Source: a virus
Length of the DNA stretch: 27,203 nt
Reading direction: 5' to 3' (one strand)
Virus record (IMG/VR): IMGVR_UViG_3300026521_000128
Coordinates: 1-27,203 of that record
The first letter of the stretch is position 1. Every line of letters starts with the position of its first letter. Of the stretch, positions 7,878-16,389 are shown in pieces. Made by a program: the position numbers and the translations under genes. The notes beneath the pieces are model-generated. The model was not told the origin of the DNA. It worked only from the letters and a program-made list of their open reading frames with translations, and did no database searches.

Positions 7878-8936
7878 TTATCCGAATAATTTAGCTTCAA
7901 GCTCTTTGAAATATTCGGGATCGTTCCACACCCTATCTGCTGCATCATTATCAGAAATATGTCTCTGACTATCAACAGTTTTAGGAAGTGTAGTATCTAC
8001 TGGAGGCTCAGTAATAGCAGGTGGTTGTTCACCACTTTGCATTTTCTGAGTAGCCAAACCATAAGCCTGAATCCAAGTAATAGCAGGATTGAGAACTTTC
8101 TCTTTCATTGCTAAAGGATATACCGTTTCAAATTCACCGCTTTCAACTGCTTTTACAAAAACTGGAAATACTTTTGCATCATAGACTTCAGCTTTGAAAC
8201 TTTCATCTAATGATGTATATACTTCATTAACTTTTGCACCTGCAACTGGATTAGCAGCGGTAAACTCATTAAAGAACTCAGCAACTGGATCATCTTCCTT
8301 TACACTTGGAGTGTAAGTGGGCTTCTGTTCTGGAGCTGGTTCTTCGTTGTCTGATCCCCATAGACTACTTTCTTCTGAAGAAGATCGAGAATCTTCAATC
8401 CCATATTCAGATTTCAAGTAATCAATAGCTTCTTTTTTTCCACTATTAAGATCAGCAACTGCCTGCAAAACTTCAAGAGGAATACCATCAATAATTTTCA
8501 GCAGCTTTTTTTTAGGCTTAATATTTGACATTTCTGTTTCAAGTAAAAAACCTTTTTGAGCTAAATTAATCAGCTCATCTGCACTATCAATAGGAATTTC
8601 TTTCCCTTTGAATTTCAACATAGGCTTATCGACCATAAAAGCACCGATACTATTGTTGGTATCATTTGTTGATACATCATCAAGCGGTTTTAACCCACCA
8701 TCAGATTCATCATTTTCTACAACTTGTTCGTCAACGGAAGTTGTGAAAACATCATCTAAAGTAGCATCATCATTTACATCGATTTTATCCCAAGCATCAT
8801 TATAAGCATTATTATCTACTAGAGTATTGGTATCAGATGATACTTGCTCTTCGCCTAAAACAACACTATTATCAACTTGCTCAGTTTCATTGACTTGCGG
8901 ATTACTATCCCCAGTGGTCAAATTTTTTTCATCCAT
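7878..8936 (-). CDS. probable capsid scaffolding protein
   Basis: A 352-residue, strongly acidic protein. Residues 1-95 are disordered and rich in Asp, Asn and Thr. About 105-185 is a more ordered block (FKGKEIPIDSADELINLAQK ... PLEVLQAVADLNSGKKEAID). After a second acidic linker, a helical part follows, and the end DAADRVWNDPEYFKELEAKL is a likely capsid-binding helix. Acidic, low-complexity proteins encoded immediately before the capsid gene are typical scaffolds. In N4 the matching place is gp57. It has its own extended -10 promoter 30 bases upstream and an SD AAGGAAG. I see no protease, so removal of scaffold must occur by exit or by an enzyme encoded elsewhere. Confidence 0.75.
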   Translation of the reverse strand: MDEKNLTTGDSNPQVNETEQVDNSVVLGEEQVSSDTNTLVDNNAYNDAWDKIDVNDDATLDDVFTTSVDEQVVENDESDGGLKPLDDVSTNDTNNSIGAFMVDKPMLKFKGKEIPIDSADELINLAQKGFLLETEMSNIKPKKKLLKIIDGIPLEVLQAVADLNSGKKEAIDYLKSEYGIEDSRSSSEESSLWGSDNEEPAPEQKPTYTPSVKEDDPVAEFFNEFTAANPVAGAKVNEVYTSLDESFKAEVYDAKVFPVFVKAVESGEFETVYPLAMKEKVLNPAITWIQAYGLATQKMQSGEQPPAITEPPVDTTLPKTVDSQRHISDNDAADRVWNDPEYFKELEAKLFG

Positions 8937-8967
8937 AAATCTTCCTTCATTTTATTGGTTTAAAGAA

Positions 8968-8976
8968 ATTATAGCA
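8968..8976 (-). promoter_or_regulatory. extended -10 promoter before the scaffold gene
   Basis: On the minus strand the site reads TATGCTATAATTTC: a perfect TATAAT with TG one base upstream. No good -35 box stands 16-18 bases before it. The start would fall near 8961, about 25 bases before the scaffold ATG, leaving room for the SD. A promoter here would raise scaffold and capsid output relative to the portal. Confidence 0.55.
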
Positions 8977-8981
8977 TATTT

Positions 8982-9203
8982 TTACTTCCCGACATTTTCC
9001 GCATAGGTAATAATATCAAACAAATACTTGTGTAAAATTTGCCGAGCCTTTATTTCATCTATCGTATAATTACTGTCTAAAGAATGGTTTATTCCAAACT
9101 CAAGAACACCACCTTTAATAAAGTCCTCAATGATAATTTCATTGAAGTCTTCATTTTCAAGCAGTTTAGACATCTTCTTAGCCTTTATTTGTGGATTGTC
9201 CAT
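8982..9203 (-). CDS. small protein downstream of portal
   Basis: A 73-residue acidic, helical protein with the block LLENEDFNEIIIEDFIKGGV near residues 14-33 and a second helix (ARQILHKYLFDIITYAENV) at the end. Small proteins of this kind, encoded just after the portal and before the scaffold, are widespread in podoviruses; their function is not known. It overlaps the end of the portal gene by 26 bases in another frame, so its translation is probably coupled to portal. SD-like GAGGAGA lies upstream inside the portal gene. Confidence 0.72.
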   Translation of the reverse strand: MDNPQIKAKKMSKLLENEDFNEIIIEDFIKGGVLEFGINHSLDSNYTIDEIKARQILHKYLFDIITYAENVGK

Positions 9204-11265
9204 TCGAATCTCCTCTCAATTTTTCAGCAACTTCAGCTCTGTTCTTTTCAATATCAGACATTGTTTTACCAACATCTGCATATTTCTTAGCGATTTCAGA
9301 ATCAAGAGCTGCGGCTCCAGCTTTCGTTTTAGCTCTTTCATTTTCAGCTCTAGCAGCAGCTGATTCAGCAAGTGCCATATCTTTAGCTCCCTCAGCTTTT
9401 TTCTTATCAAGTTCAGCTTGTGCCATTTCTTGTTCAAGTTGTGAAGGCGGTTGAGGTTTAAACTCAAGAACTTCTCTTGCAATATCAGGACGATCCATAG
9501 CTTCAGCCATATCTGCAAATAACATTCCCATTACTTTTGGAGGTACAACTTGCATTTCTATCAAGTTTCCAGCTTGTTGCATAAGCATATTGATCTGAGC
9601 TATCTTAACATCTTTAAGACCATCTGTTCCAACTTTCATTTTTACATCATATTTTAGATCTTTCATATTAAACATATCATCTACTTCACGAATGATAAGC
9701 ATCATAACCTCTTCAGCTGCATCTCTTGGAAGTTCTTCAATTTGATATTCAAGCATAAGACGTTTTGTCTCTTTCACCTTTGCTTCTGGAATATATACAC
9801 CAGTAATATCAAATATCTCATCATCACTAAGATATTCCATAGCCATCTGAGCCCACATTTTAAACATTTGACGAAGACCATTTGTAAGTGATGTTGTCAT
9901 GTCAAGTAATCTAATCTGAGATTGAGACATCATAGTAGCAAAGTTAGAACTAGATGATTTCATTTCAGTACCTGCTATACCTTGCATGAACTTAGATACA
10001 CCAGTTAAAGACTCTGCTTGTTGTTCTATCATTCCAAGAGTATTATAAACATCTGATGGAAGTTGGTTAAAAGAACCATCCATAACTGCTGTTGCAATGT
10101 TCTCAGGAGTATTTATTTCAACGATACGCTCACCATTCATCATGCGATCAAAATTCGTTGAGTCAAGAGCATTCTTTTTAATGAATTTTTGACCATTGTT
10201 AGATTGAGACATATTATCAATGATACCACGAACTATAGAAGTAGAGAACTTTTGTTCATCATCTATCATGTATGCTAAAGCATTACCATATATGTTGAAA
10301 TCATCTTCAATGAGTGGAATACAAATAAATGGCTTAAACCCACCAGGAAGTTTATTCTTTCTAAGGTTAAGAACAACTCTGTCATCTCCATATCTTGCAA
10401 CAACACCAACAACTGGTTCAGCAACACCAGTATCATCTATATCGTATTCACCCCAGTATTCTATCAAACGAACTTTCTTACGAGGATCATCTTCAAATTG
10501 AGCATTATATGGATTATACTCGTGAGAATCTTCATATCTGTTCACTGGTCTATCATCTTGAGATTCAAGTATTCTTGTAAGTTTTTTAACCGCTTCTTCA
10601 TCATAAAGAGGATTGTTTGATATTTCAGTTAAATTTGTTGTATATTCATATCCAAAAAATTCACTATCTTCAAATGTATCAGCAGTTGGATCTACATAAG
10701 CATCTTCAAGACGAATAGGTTTAGCAATAGGTCTATTCTTGAGAATCTTTTTAGTAGTTATCTTTATCTTACCATTAGATAACTTTTCAATAGTAGCACC
10801 TTTATCTATGAACTTTTGTTTAACTTGTTCAGGGAGATCAGAAACTTCTTCACTATGTTCTACTACTTGTTTTTCCCATCCAACACGGATAAAAGCAGTT
10901 CCTTCTTTTACCATCAGTCTACTTGTTGCTTTGATGAACTTGTTTGAATTAAAATCTTTTGTCCAAAAATGATTAATAACTTTTGAATAGATAGGTGTTT
11001 TAAAAACATCTCTATAAGTTAAAGGACTAAGCTCAACTATTTCATGAGCTCCTAAAAATGGTTTTGCCAAGTTAGAGATTAAAGATTCTCCTTGCTTCTT
11101 GATTATCTTCCAAACCATTTGACTTCTACTGGGGTCTTCATTGCCATATGGCTCTCCATCATAGGCATCTATCCACTCAGATACTTTCTCGATTTGCTCA
11201 TTGTGATTTTGTAATGAATTGCCTATATCGTGATCGACAAGTTCTATAAAATCTTCTTTTGTCAT
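9178..11265 (-). CDS. portal protein
   Basis: A 695-residue protein with the layout of P22/N4-type portals. The N-terminal helical region has WKIIKKQGESLISNLAKPFL. The middle alpha/beta region has YVDPTADTFEDSEFFGYEY and KPFICIPLIEDDFNIYGNALAYMIDDEQK, the latter typical of portals where a conserved Gly and Gln precede a long helix. The C-terminus from about 605 is a long Ala/Glu/Lys-rich coiled coil, which may form the barrel. A portal of twelve subunits is the DNA gate at one capsid vertex and the docking site for terminase and tail. It starts by ATGA overlap with the upstream gene, so the two are translationally coupled. The family level is firm; placement as N4-like rests on context. Confidence 0.87.
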   Translation of the reverse strand: MTKEDFIELVDHDIGNSLQNHNEQIEKVSEWIDAYDGEPYGNEDPSRSQMVWKIIKKQGESLISNLAKPFLGAHEIVELSPLTYRDVFKTPIYSKVINHFWTKDFNSNKFIKATSRLMVKEGTAFIRVGWEKQVVEHSEEVSDLPEQVKQKFIDKGATIEKLSNGKIKITTKKILKNRPIAKPIRLEDAYVDPTADTFEDSEFFGYEYTTNLTEISNNPLYDEEAVKKLTRILESQDDRPVNRYEDSHEYNPYNAQFEDDPRKKVRLIEYWGEYDIDDTGVAEPVVGVVARYGDDRVVLNLRKNKLPGGFKPFICIPLIEDDFNIYGNALAYMIDDEQKFSTSIVRGIIDNMSQSNNGQKFIKKNALDSTNFDRMMNGERIVEINTPENIATAVMDGSFNQLPSDVYNTLGMIEQQAESLTGVSKFMQGIAGTEMKSSSSNFATMMSQSQIRLLDMTTSLTNGLRQMFKMWAQMAMEYLSDDEIFDITGVYIPEAKVKETKRLMLEYQIEELPRDAAEEVMMLIIREVDDMFNMKDLKYDVKMKVGTDGLKDVKIAQINMLMQQAGNLIEMQVVPPKVMGMLFADMAEAMDRPDIAREVLEFKPQPPSQLEQEMAQAELDKKKAEGAKDMALAESAAARAENERAKTKAGAAALDSEIAKKYADVGKTMSDIEKNRAEVAEKLRGDSNGQSTNKG

Positions 11266-13013
11266 GCTTTTATCCTCATTGTTGGTTTTAACATTCTATC
11301 AAAGTTGAACATACTATCATACATTCCATCATAAGAATTATACAATGTATCATACATAGTTGTAAAATAACTACTATACGAATCAATAGGAATGTATAAA
11401 ATTTCATTTTGCATCTCTTTCAATACTTCAGCTTCTGCTTTCGCCATCTCTTTTGTAGTTTCTATTTGTTTCAACATATCTTGTTGATTTTGTATGAAAT
11501 AAACCTGAGATACATTATTGGTTAAGTTGGCAAGTGTTGCAAACCCATTTCCAATACTTGAAAAATCAAGTGTATATATGGCAGCAGCTATAGCAACAAT
11601 AGCCATTAATTCTGGAGGTAATACTTCACCAAATACTTTCATCCCTATTTGAAGCCCAACAGCTAAACCAACCAATTCCCATTGACCAGTAAAAGCTGCA
11701 ATAGCTACTGTAACAACAAGCATTAAGAATTTAAAGAAACCAGTTTGATACCATTTAAACTTAACTGTTTCGCTTGTATTTCCCCATATCCTAAGCATAT
11801 CCCTAAGAAATGTGTACATTTCAGGCATTGTAAAATCATTCATAATATCAACGGGAACCATTGCTACGTTTCTGCCTTGAGCCGTAAAGGTGTGCCCATC
11901 CATATTTATCATATAAGTTCCAGATGAATTATCTGCGTTATACTGATCGTAATATCTAATATTATAGTGAGGAGTATAGAATACAACCTCATTCCTATTT
12001 CCATTCGTACCATATACATTTTTAAAATAAGGAAGAAACGGACTATAATCGAACTCTACTGAGTAAGTGATTAAAGCCTTCTCTATTCTTGAATCGGCAA
12101 GAGACTCTTCAAGTGCCCCATTGCCTAATCCAAAATCATTCAACAAAACATCTTGATAAGCAGGTGTTTCTACAAATTGCCCATCATCTTTGATAGGGAA
12201 GATAAAGAAACGATATGTATATGCTTCTCCTATAATATCTGCCTTGTAATACAAGAATGGATCTTTTAACTGCCAGCCTGAACAATCGCTTGTATAGGCA
12301 TATCTGCTGATGTTTAGTGTTCTGAAATCCTCTGGAATATTCACAATTATTTCAGTCGTTGTTTCCTGCCAGTTATCATCTAAGAGAACCATCGTGATAA
12401 CCCATTTGCCAGTTAATTCTTCAGTTCCAATAATACCATCTTTGACGCTATACCACTCACCTGGATTTATTTCATAAGCATAAGTATCAGTAGCAATATC
12501 AATTGTATCTGGACTTGAATAACCAAAATAATCTTGCCATACTTTGAGACCATCTGTTGGACACTGATTGGCTGAAATAGCTTTTACTCTCATGCTAATA
12601 GTATCAATAAAAGTTCTTGAAAAAGATTGATCTACTGTATAGTTCTCTGATAAATACTTTTCTATTTTAAATGGATCTGATTTAATAGGAGTTCCATCTG
12701 CTTGTGCTGAAGAGTAATAAAAAAGAACTGTATTATCATATCCATACTTACTATTTATATGTGCATACATAGCTGCATCTGATACAACTGTAACAGCAGC
12801 TTTGTTCTTCACACCAACTCCAAGAGCCTCAAACAGCTCTGGAGAAAAGTATTTACGAGAAGCATTTATCATATCTTTAGTGAATGTAACTGGATCTATC
12901 TTTTTATATATACCATATAGCCTTACAAGCTCTTTTGAGTATAGGTTATCACCACTATCAAAAATAGCACTGGCTTGTAGATCAATGTAAGTTTCTTCTT
13001 TACCAGCACCCAT
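11262..13013 (-). CDS. large virion protein with membrane segments next to portal
   Basis: A 583-residue protein I cannot assign to a family. Residues 1-420 are mostly soluble, rich in Tyr, Asp and Thr, and look beta-rich. About 430-495 hold two or three hydrophobic segments (FLMLVVTVAIAAF; LVGLAVGLQIGMKVF; LMAIVAIAAAIYTL). A short coiled coil (DMLKQIETTKEMAKAEAEVL) follows, then a Tyr/Met-rich tail with MYDTLYNSYDGMYDSMFNFD. A virion protein with buried hydrophobic helices suggests a channel part that inserts in the cell envelope during DNA delivery. Its coupling to portal by ATGA overlap supports a tail or neck location. It begins one base after the previous stop. Confidence 0.7.
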   Translation of the reverse strand: MGAGKEETYIDLQASAIFDSGDNLYSKELVRLYGIYKKIDPVTFTKDMINASRKYFSPELFEALGVGVKNKAAVTVVSDAAMYAHINSKYGYDNTVLFYYSSAQADGTPIKSDPFKIEKYLSENYTVDQSFSRTFIDTISMRVKAISANQCPTDGLKVWQDYFGYSSPDTIDIATDTYAYEINPGEWYSVKDGIIGTEELTGKWVITMVLLDDNWQETTTEIIVNIPEDFRTLNISRYAYTSDCSGWQLKDPFLYYKADIIGEAYTYRFFIFPIKDDGQFVETPAYQDVLLNDFGLGNGALEESLADSRIEKALITYSVEFDYSPFLPYFKNVYGTNGNRNEVVFYTPHYNIRYYDQYNADNSSGTYMINMDGHTFTAQGRNVAMVPVDIMNDFTMPEMYTFLRDMLRIWGNTSETVKFKWYQTGFFKFLMLVVTVAIAAFTGQWELVGLAVGLQIGMKVFGEVLPPELMAIVAIAAAIYTLDFSSIGNGFATLANLTNNVSQVYFIQNQQDMLKQIETTKEMAKAEAEVLKEMQNEILYIPIDSYSSYFTTMYDTLYNSYDGMYDSMFNFDRMLKPTMRIKA

Positions 13014-13014
13014 A

Positions 13015-13434
13015 TTATTCCTTTACATAGTATCCGAAATAATCATATATCTGATAATCTACAAATCCTATAATTCTATTTAATCTCTGAGCTTCTTCAT
13101 ACCATAAAGCAGTTTTGGTTATTATCGCTCCAGCTCTTCTCACTGTACGATTAGCAAGTTTCTTCAAAGTACGAATAAGAGATACATTATTCTGTACATT
13201 ATTAGAGATGAAAAATATGATGTATCCATCTCTTTGAAGCATTACAGTAGCTATTGCAATTCCGTCTTCATAAACTACATAGTATTTAGCAAATCTATGT
13301 TTTGCTTTATTATAGCAATCAACTATATTATCACAACCAAACTCAATAGCTTCTGCAATATCTTGGTTGCGATATGTTATAGAATTAATTGCTGAATAAA
13401 ACTCAACTCTATCTACTTCTTTGTACTCAGTCAT
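13015..13434 (-). CDS. GNAT-like internal or tail protein
   Basis: A 139-residue protein with a pattern like the acetyltransferase fold: an N-terminal helix pair, then the strands KYYVVYEDGIAIATVMLQRD and GYIIFFISNN, a basic helix (SLIRTLKKLANRTVRRAG) and a C-terminal ALWYEEAQRLNRIIGFVD. Podoviruses often carry a GNAT-like protein among the ejection genes (T7 gp13 is one), usually without evidence of enzyme activity. I do not see a clear acetyl-CoA loop (Q/RxxGxG/A), so it is more likely structural. It lies one base after the stop of the previous gene and one base before the next gene, in the middle of the tail and ejection block. Confidence 0.6.
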   Translation of the reverse strand: MTEYKEVDRVEFYSAINSITYRNQDIAEAIEFGCDNIVDCYNKAKHRFAKYYVVYEDGIAIATVMLQRDGYIIFFISNNVQNNVSLIRTLKKLANRTVRRAGAIITKTALWYEEAQRLNRIIGFVDYQIYDYFGYYVKE

Positions 13435-13435
13435 G

Positions 13436-13813
13436 TTAACAAGGTTGCTCTAATACCTGCTCTTTCATATAGCAGTATAAATCAGATACTTCATCATTCT
13501 CTATGATAGATGGTTTCTCAGTAAGCAAACCAGATGAGAACATCATCGCCCATGTATTCATTTGAATATCAAGCATCTTACGTCTAAGGTCATCATCAAA
13601 TCCTTCTCTTTGACGAGCATAAAGTTGTGTTTGCTCATCTTTCATTGGAGTATCCATTGATAATTGCAAACAAGTATTCATAAGAGCCTGATAAGTATCT
13701 GCATATTCAGTACCCTTAATTCTATTTTCTTGTAACTCTTTTTCAAGATCAGTTCTAACCAAACCAGTTAATGTTTTATAAGTAGAAACTACTTGTGCTA
13801 AATCATATGCCAT
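13436..13813 (-). CDS. small helical virion or assembly protein
   Basis: A 125-residue, almost wholly helical protein with no recognised family. Motifs seen are YKTLTGLVRTDLEKELQENR near the start and LYARQREGFDDDLRRKMLDIQ in the middle. The mix of hydrophobic positions and acidic/basic pairs suggests helix bundling. SD AAAAGGA precedes the ATG by 7 bases. It stands between the glycine-rich adhesin and the GNAT-like protein; short helical proteins in this place in podoviruses are often head-tail or ejection components, but the sequence alone does not say. Confidence 0.65.
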   Translation of the reverse strand: MAYDLAQVVSTYKTLTGLVRTDLEKELQENRIKGTEYADTYQALMNTCLQLSMDTPMKDEQTQLYARQREGFDDDLRRKMLDIQMNTWAMMFSSGLLTEKPSIIENDEVSDLYCYMKEQVLEQPC

Positions 13814-13839
13814 ATCTATATCCTTTTTTTATAATTATA

Positions 13840-14886
13840 CTACCAAGAGATAACGATTCTTCCATCGCCACCAGAACCAACTGAAACATAATCAGTATTT
13901 GAATAAACTACACCTCCACTACCAGCAGATATGCCAGCATCTAAAGAAGCTGTATAAAACCCACCATCAGTTCCATTGCCAAAAGCAGATGCTTGACCTC
14001 CTCTACATTCAGCGTAATTTCCTGGTTCAACATAGTTCCCAGTAGAAATACCATTTGTAAAAGAACCGCTACATGGGGAATCAATAGTCTCACCATTCCC
14101 ATGAAATGGAGTAGTTGTATCATCTTCTCGCCAAACTCCTCCGTTCCCACCATTCGCAATAATATCTCCAAAAGATGATTGTCCACCAGGGGATCCGTTC
14201 TCAGCAACACCAGTATATGATGGAGCTCCTTTTCCAACAACTATATCAACATTTCCATTAACAGAAACATTACTATTTTGTATAAATTCTCCAGCATATC
14301 CACCACCAGTAAATATATGAATATACGCATTTCCACGATATGTAGCACCACTTCCACCACCACCAGTAAGACAAACAGATACTTCAGAAACCCAAGCAGG
14401 AGCATTGAAAACAAACGATCCATTTCCGCCAGTTACAGTTTCAGGATTTGAACCACTAATTGAATCATAATCAATAGTAACATCTCCATGCTGAATAATA
14501 TTACCACTATCAACATTAGAAATAACAATGCCTTCAGCATTGATTGATACAATACACAAATTATACATTACTCCAAGTTCAGCTCCGCTCCATTGATACC
14601 CAGTAGTAATATTTTCAGCTATTAAAGTTTGAGTATCATAGTCATATAGATCTGTTCTATCAGTAAGTGATCCAACAGTAAATGTACAAGTAATGAAGTT
14701 TTCAAGATTATTACTTGCTTCAAAATCAGTTATCGGCTCAGGAAGATTAGCGGTTCGTTGCCATACCAATACTCCATCATCAGAATCAGACCTCTTTAAT
14801 ACAACCTCTTGTGCAGTAGATAAATTGACATGAACATTATCTGCTTTGTCATCTATCAATGTTCCATTTACTTCAAGTTCTGTCAT
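13840..14886 (-). CDS. tail adhesin with glycine-rich C-terminal domain
   Basis: A 348-residue protein. Residues 1-135 contain an FN3-like beta segment (LPEPITDFEASNNLENFITC ... YNLCIVSINAEGIVISN). Residues about 150-348 are a glycine-rich beta domain with VSVCLTGGGGSGATY, GGGYAGEFI, SPGGQSSFGDIIANGGNGGV and a final GGDGRIVISW. This glycine-loop domain with a closing G-x-G-R-I-x-I-x-W strand is known in phage tail adhesins and fibre tips, where the loops contact the host. It begins 10 bases after the pyocin-knob fibre gene. I expect it to bind the host surface or cap a fibre. The receptor is unknown. Confidence 0.75.
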   Translation of the reverse strand: MTELEVNGTLIDDKADNVHVNLSTAQEVVLKRSDSDDGVLVWQRTANLPEPITDFEASNNLENFITCTFTVGSLTDRTDLYDYDTQTLIAENITTGYQWSGAELGVMYNLCIVSINAEGIVISNVDSGNIIQHGDVTIDYDSISGSNPETVTGGNGSFVFNAPAWVSEVSVCLTGGGGSGATYRGNAYIHIFTGGGYAGEFIQNSNVSVNGNVDIVVGKGAPSYTGVAENGSPGGQSSFGDIIANGGNGGVWREDDTTTPFHGNGETIDSPCSGSFTNGISTGNYVEPGNYAECRGGQASAFGNGTDGGFYTASLDAGISAGSGGVVYSNTDYVSVGSGGDGRIVISW

Positions 14887-14895
14887 ATTTATATC

Positions 14896-16320
14896 CTATG
14901 CAGGTAAAGTGATACTTAATCTTGTACCATCAAATTCCATGCTGCCATATTGTTTCCAATCAGCCCATGTGCTACCATTATCACCAGATCTTCTTGTACA
15001 TAATACATTATCAGAATAGAATAATTGAGTTATCATATTATCTTTCTTTTGAACAAGCAAAGTACCATTAGCTGCTCCGAATAATGGAGTAGATATATTT
15101 TCAATAGTAGATAACTGATCTCCAGTTAACATATCGAAATCAGGGTCATCTATCTTGAACTTCTCTAAGAAATCAGTGTGGTCTCTTCCATCTAAAGTAT
15201 CTGCATCCAATCCACTTCCATCGCCCATATTGCCTTCATGCCAAATACTGTAATCAGACCATCTTACTCCAGAATTGCGAATATGTAACATTTTAGCATC
15301 AGGATCTATTTTGAATAATGTTGATTCAAATACATCATTATCATTATATTTCTGCAAAAAGTATTCACCAAGTTCATTAACATATAATTTTACAACTGCA
15401 TCAGTTCCATCAGTGTTCTTAAACATTACACCAGGACCAGCTTTCTCTATAAGTAAATCCCCTATGAGTTTACGACCTAGACGTTCAGTGCCATCATTAT
15501 TATCAGGTAATGAAGTTCCGAGATAACTTAAACTTGTTCTTATGTTGATAGGAACATTAACAACTCTATCCCAGTTTACAAGGTCACGCTTTTTCATCCA
15601 AGGCTGATAAGGAATCGATGGATTATTTATATAAAGTATTTGATCGCCATTCTTGTACGGACTTATAGCTGGACCAAACGTAGGATATGGATCAATAACG
15701 TTATCACCATCAGGGTCATATATTGAATCACCTTGTACGATCCAATACATACCATTCTCATAAGGTAAAGGATTTCCAGGGTTATTTGGATCTTCTAAAG
15801 GAGTAGGAGCAGATGGCTCAACAGCAGGATCAGTTATACCACTAATATCCCATATTCCTTGAAATTTCAATCCCTCAGCAGATGATAAAGCCATAACAGA
15901 ATAATGTAAAGCAGAATATTGAGATTGAGGCACTGGAGTAAAGGTTCCATCACCATTAGAAATATATTCATTTACTTCTTGAGCTACTGGGTTAGTAGCA
16001 TATTCATCCGCAGACATACTTTCAGCTTCAGCCTCCCATGCCTCTAACTGAGCAGTTATAGCATTTTGTTCAGCATTTAAAATAGCATCTATAAGACCTG
16101 GAGTATTTACAATAGTGCTTATCTCAGTATCAATTGCTGATACATCTATAACAGCTTGTATATTATCAGAAACAGTAAGTAGTTCATCTTTCATTGATAC
16201 TATCTCTTTAAGACCATATTCTATAAATATACTTTCAAATTGAGTAGGAAGACCGATTGTTTTCTTATCTATATATAATTTCAATCTATCAAATAATACA
16301 TTTTGGTTTATGAGTGCCAT
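14896..16320 (-). CDS. tail fibre with pyocin-knob-like C-terminus
   Basis: A 474-residue fibre. Residues 1-55 (MALINQNVLFDRLKLYIDKK...) match the N-terminus of the neighbouring fibre and probably anchor to the virion. About 135-255 hold YSALHYS and GLKFQGIWD with a tryptophan-rich pattern like that of small carbohydrate-binding modules in fibres. Near 370-387 is GLDADTLDGRDHTDF, a known fibre joint. From about 390 the end looks like a pyocin knob (FGAANGTLLVQKKDNMITQL ... WADWKQYG). It lacks the tail-collar end of its neighbour and has at most one copy of that neighbour's ten-residue repeat. SD AAAAAGGAT precedes the ATG. It likely recognises a sugar on the cell surface. Confidence 0.82.
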   Translation of the reverse strand: MALINQNVLFDRLKLYIDKKTIGLPTQFESIFIEYGLKEIVSMKDELLTVSDNIQAVIDVSAIDTEISTIVNTPGLIDAILNAEQNAITAQLEAWEAEAESMSADEYATNPVAQEVNEYISNGDGTFTPVPQSQYSALHYSVMALSSAEGLKFQGIWDISGITDPAVEPSAPTPLEDPNNPGNPLPYENGMYWIVQGDSIYDPDGDNVIDPYPTFGPAISPYKNGDQILYINNPSIPYQPWMKKRDLVNWDRVVNVPINIRTSLSYLGTSLPDNNDGTERLGRKLIGDLLIEKAGPGVMFKNTDGTDAVVKLYVNELGEYFLQKYNDNDVFESTLFKIDPDAKMLHIRNSGVRWSDYSIWHEGNMGDGSGLDADTLDGRDHTDFLEKFKIDDPDFDMLTGDQLSTIENISTPLFGAANGTLLVQKKDNMITQLFYSDNVLCTRRSGDNGSTWADWKQYGSMEFDGTRLSITLPA

Positions 16321-16361
16321 TGAGTATCCTTTTTAAAATTATAACGTATAGATCCATACAT

Positions 16362-16389
16362 AAAGATAGCATTCATTATGCTATCCTTT
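16362..16389 (-). other. hairpin at the 3' end of the collar-domain fibre gene
   Basis: On the minus strand ATAGCAT and ATGCTAT pair around the loop AATGA, extended by AAAG/CTTT with one bulged G. The stop codon of the fibre gene sits in it. No long T-run follows, so transcription could continue to the next fibre gene. An RNA 3'-end stabiliser or leaky terminator is possible. Confidence 0.45.

Noticed and set aside
9191-9454. Plus-strand open frames opposite the portal coiled coil
   Set aside because: The Ser/Ala-rich composition is the complement of Ala/Glu/Lys codons, and no SD or promoter is present.
13820-13840. TATAAT on the minus strand after the glycine-rich adhesin stop
   Set aside because: It lies so close to the next SD that a transcript would begin in or after the SD; there is no TG in the extended position.
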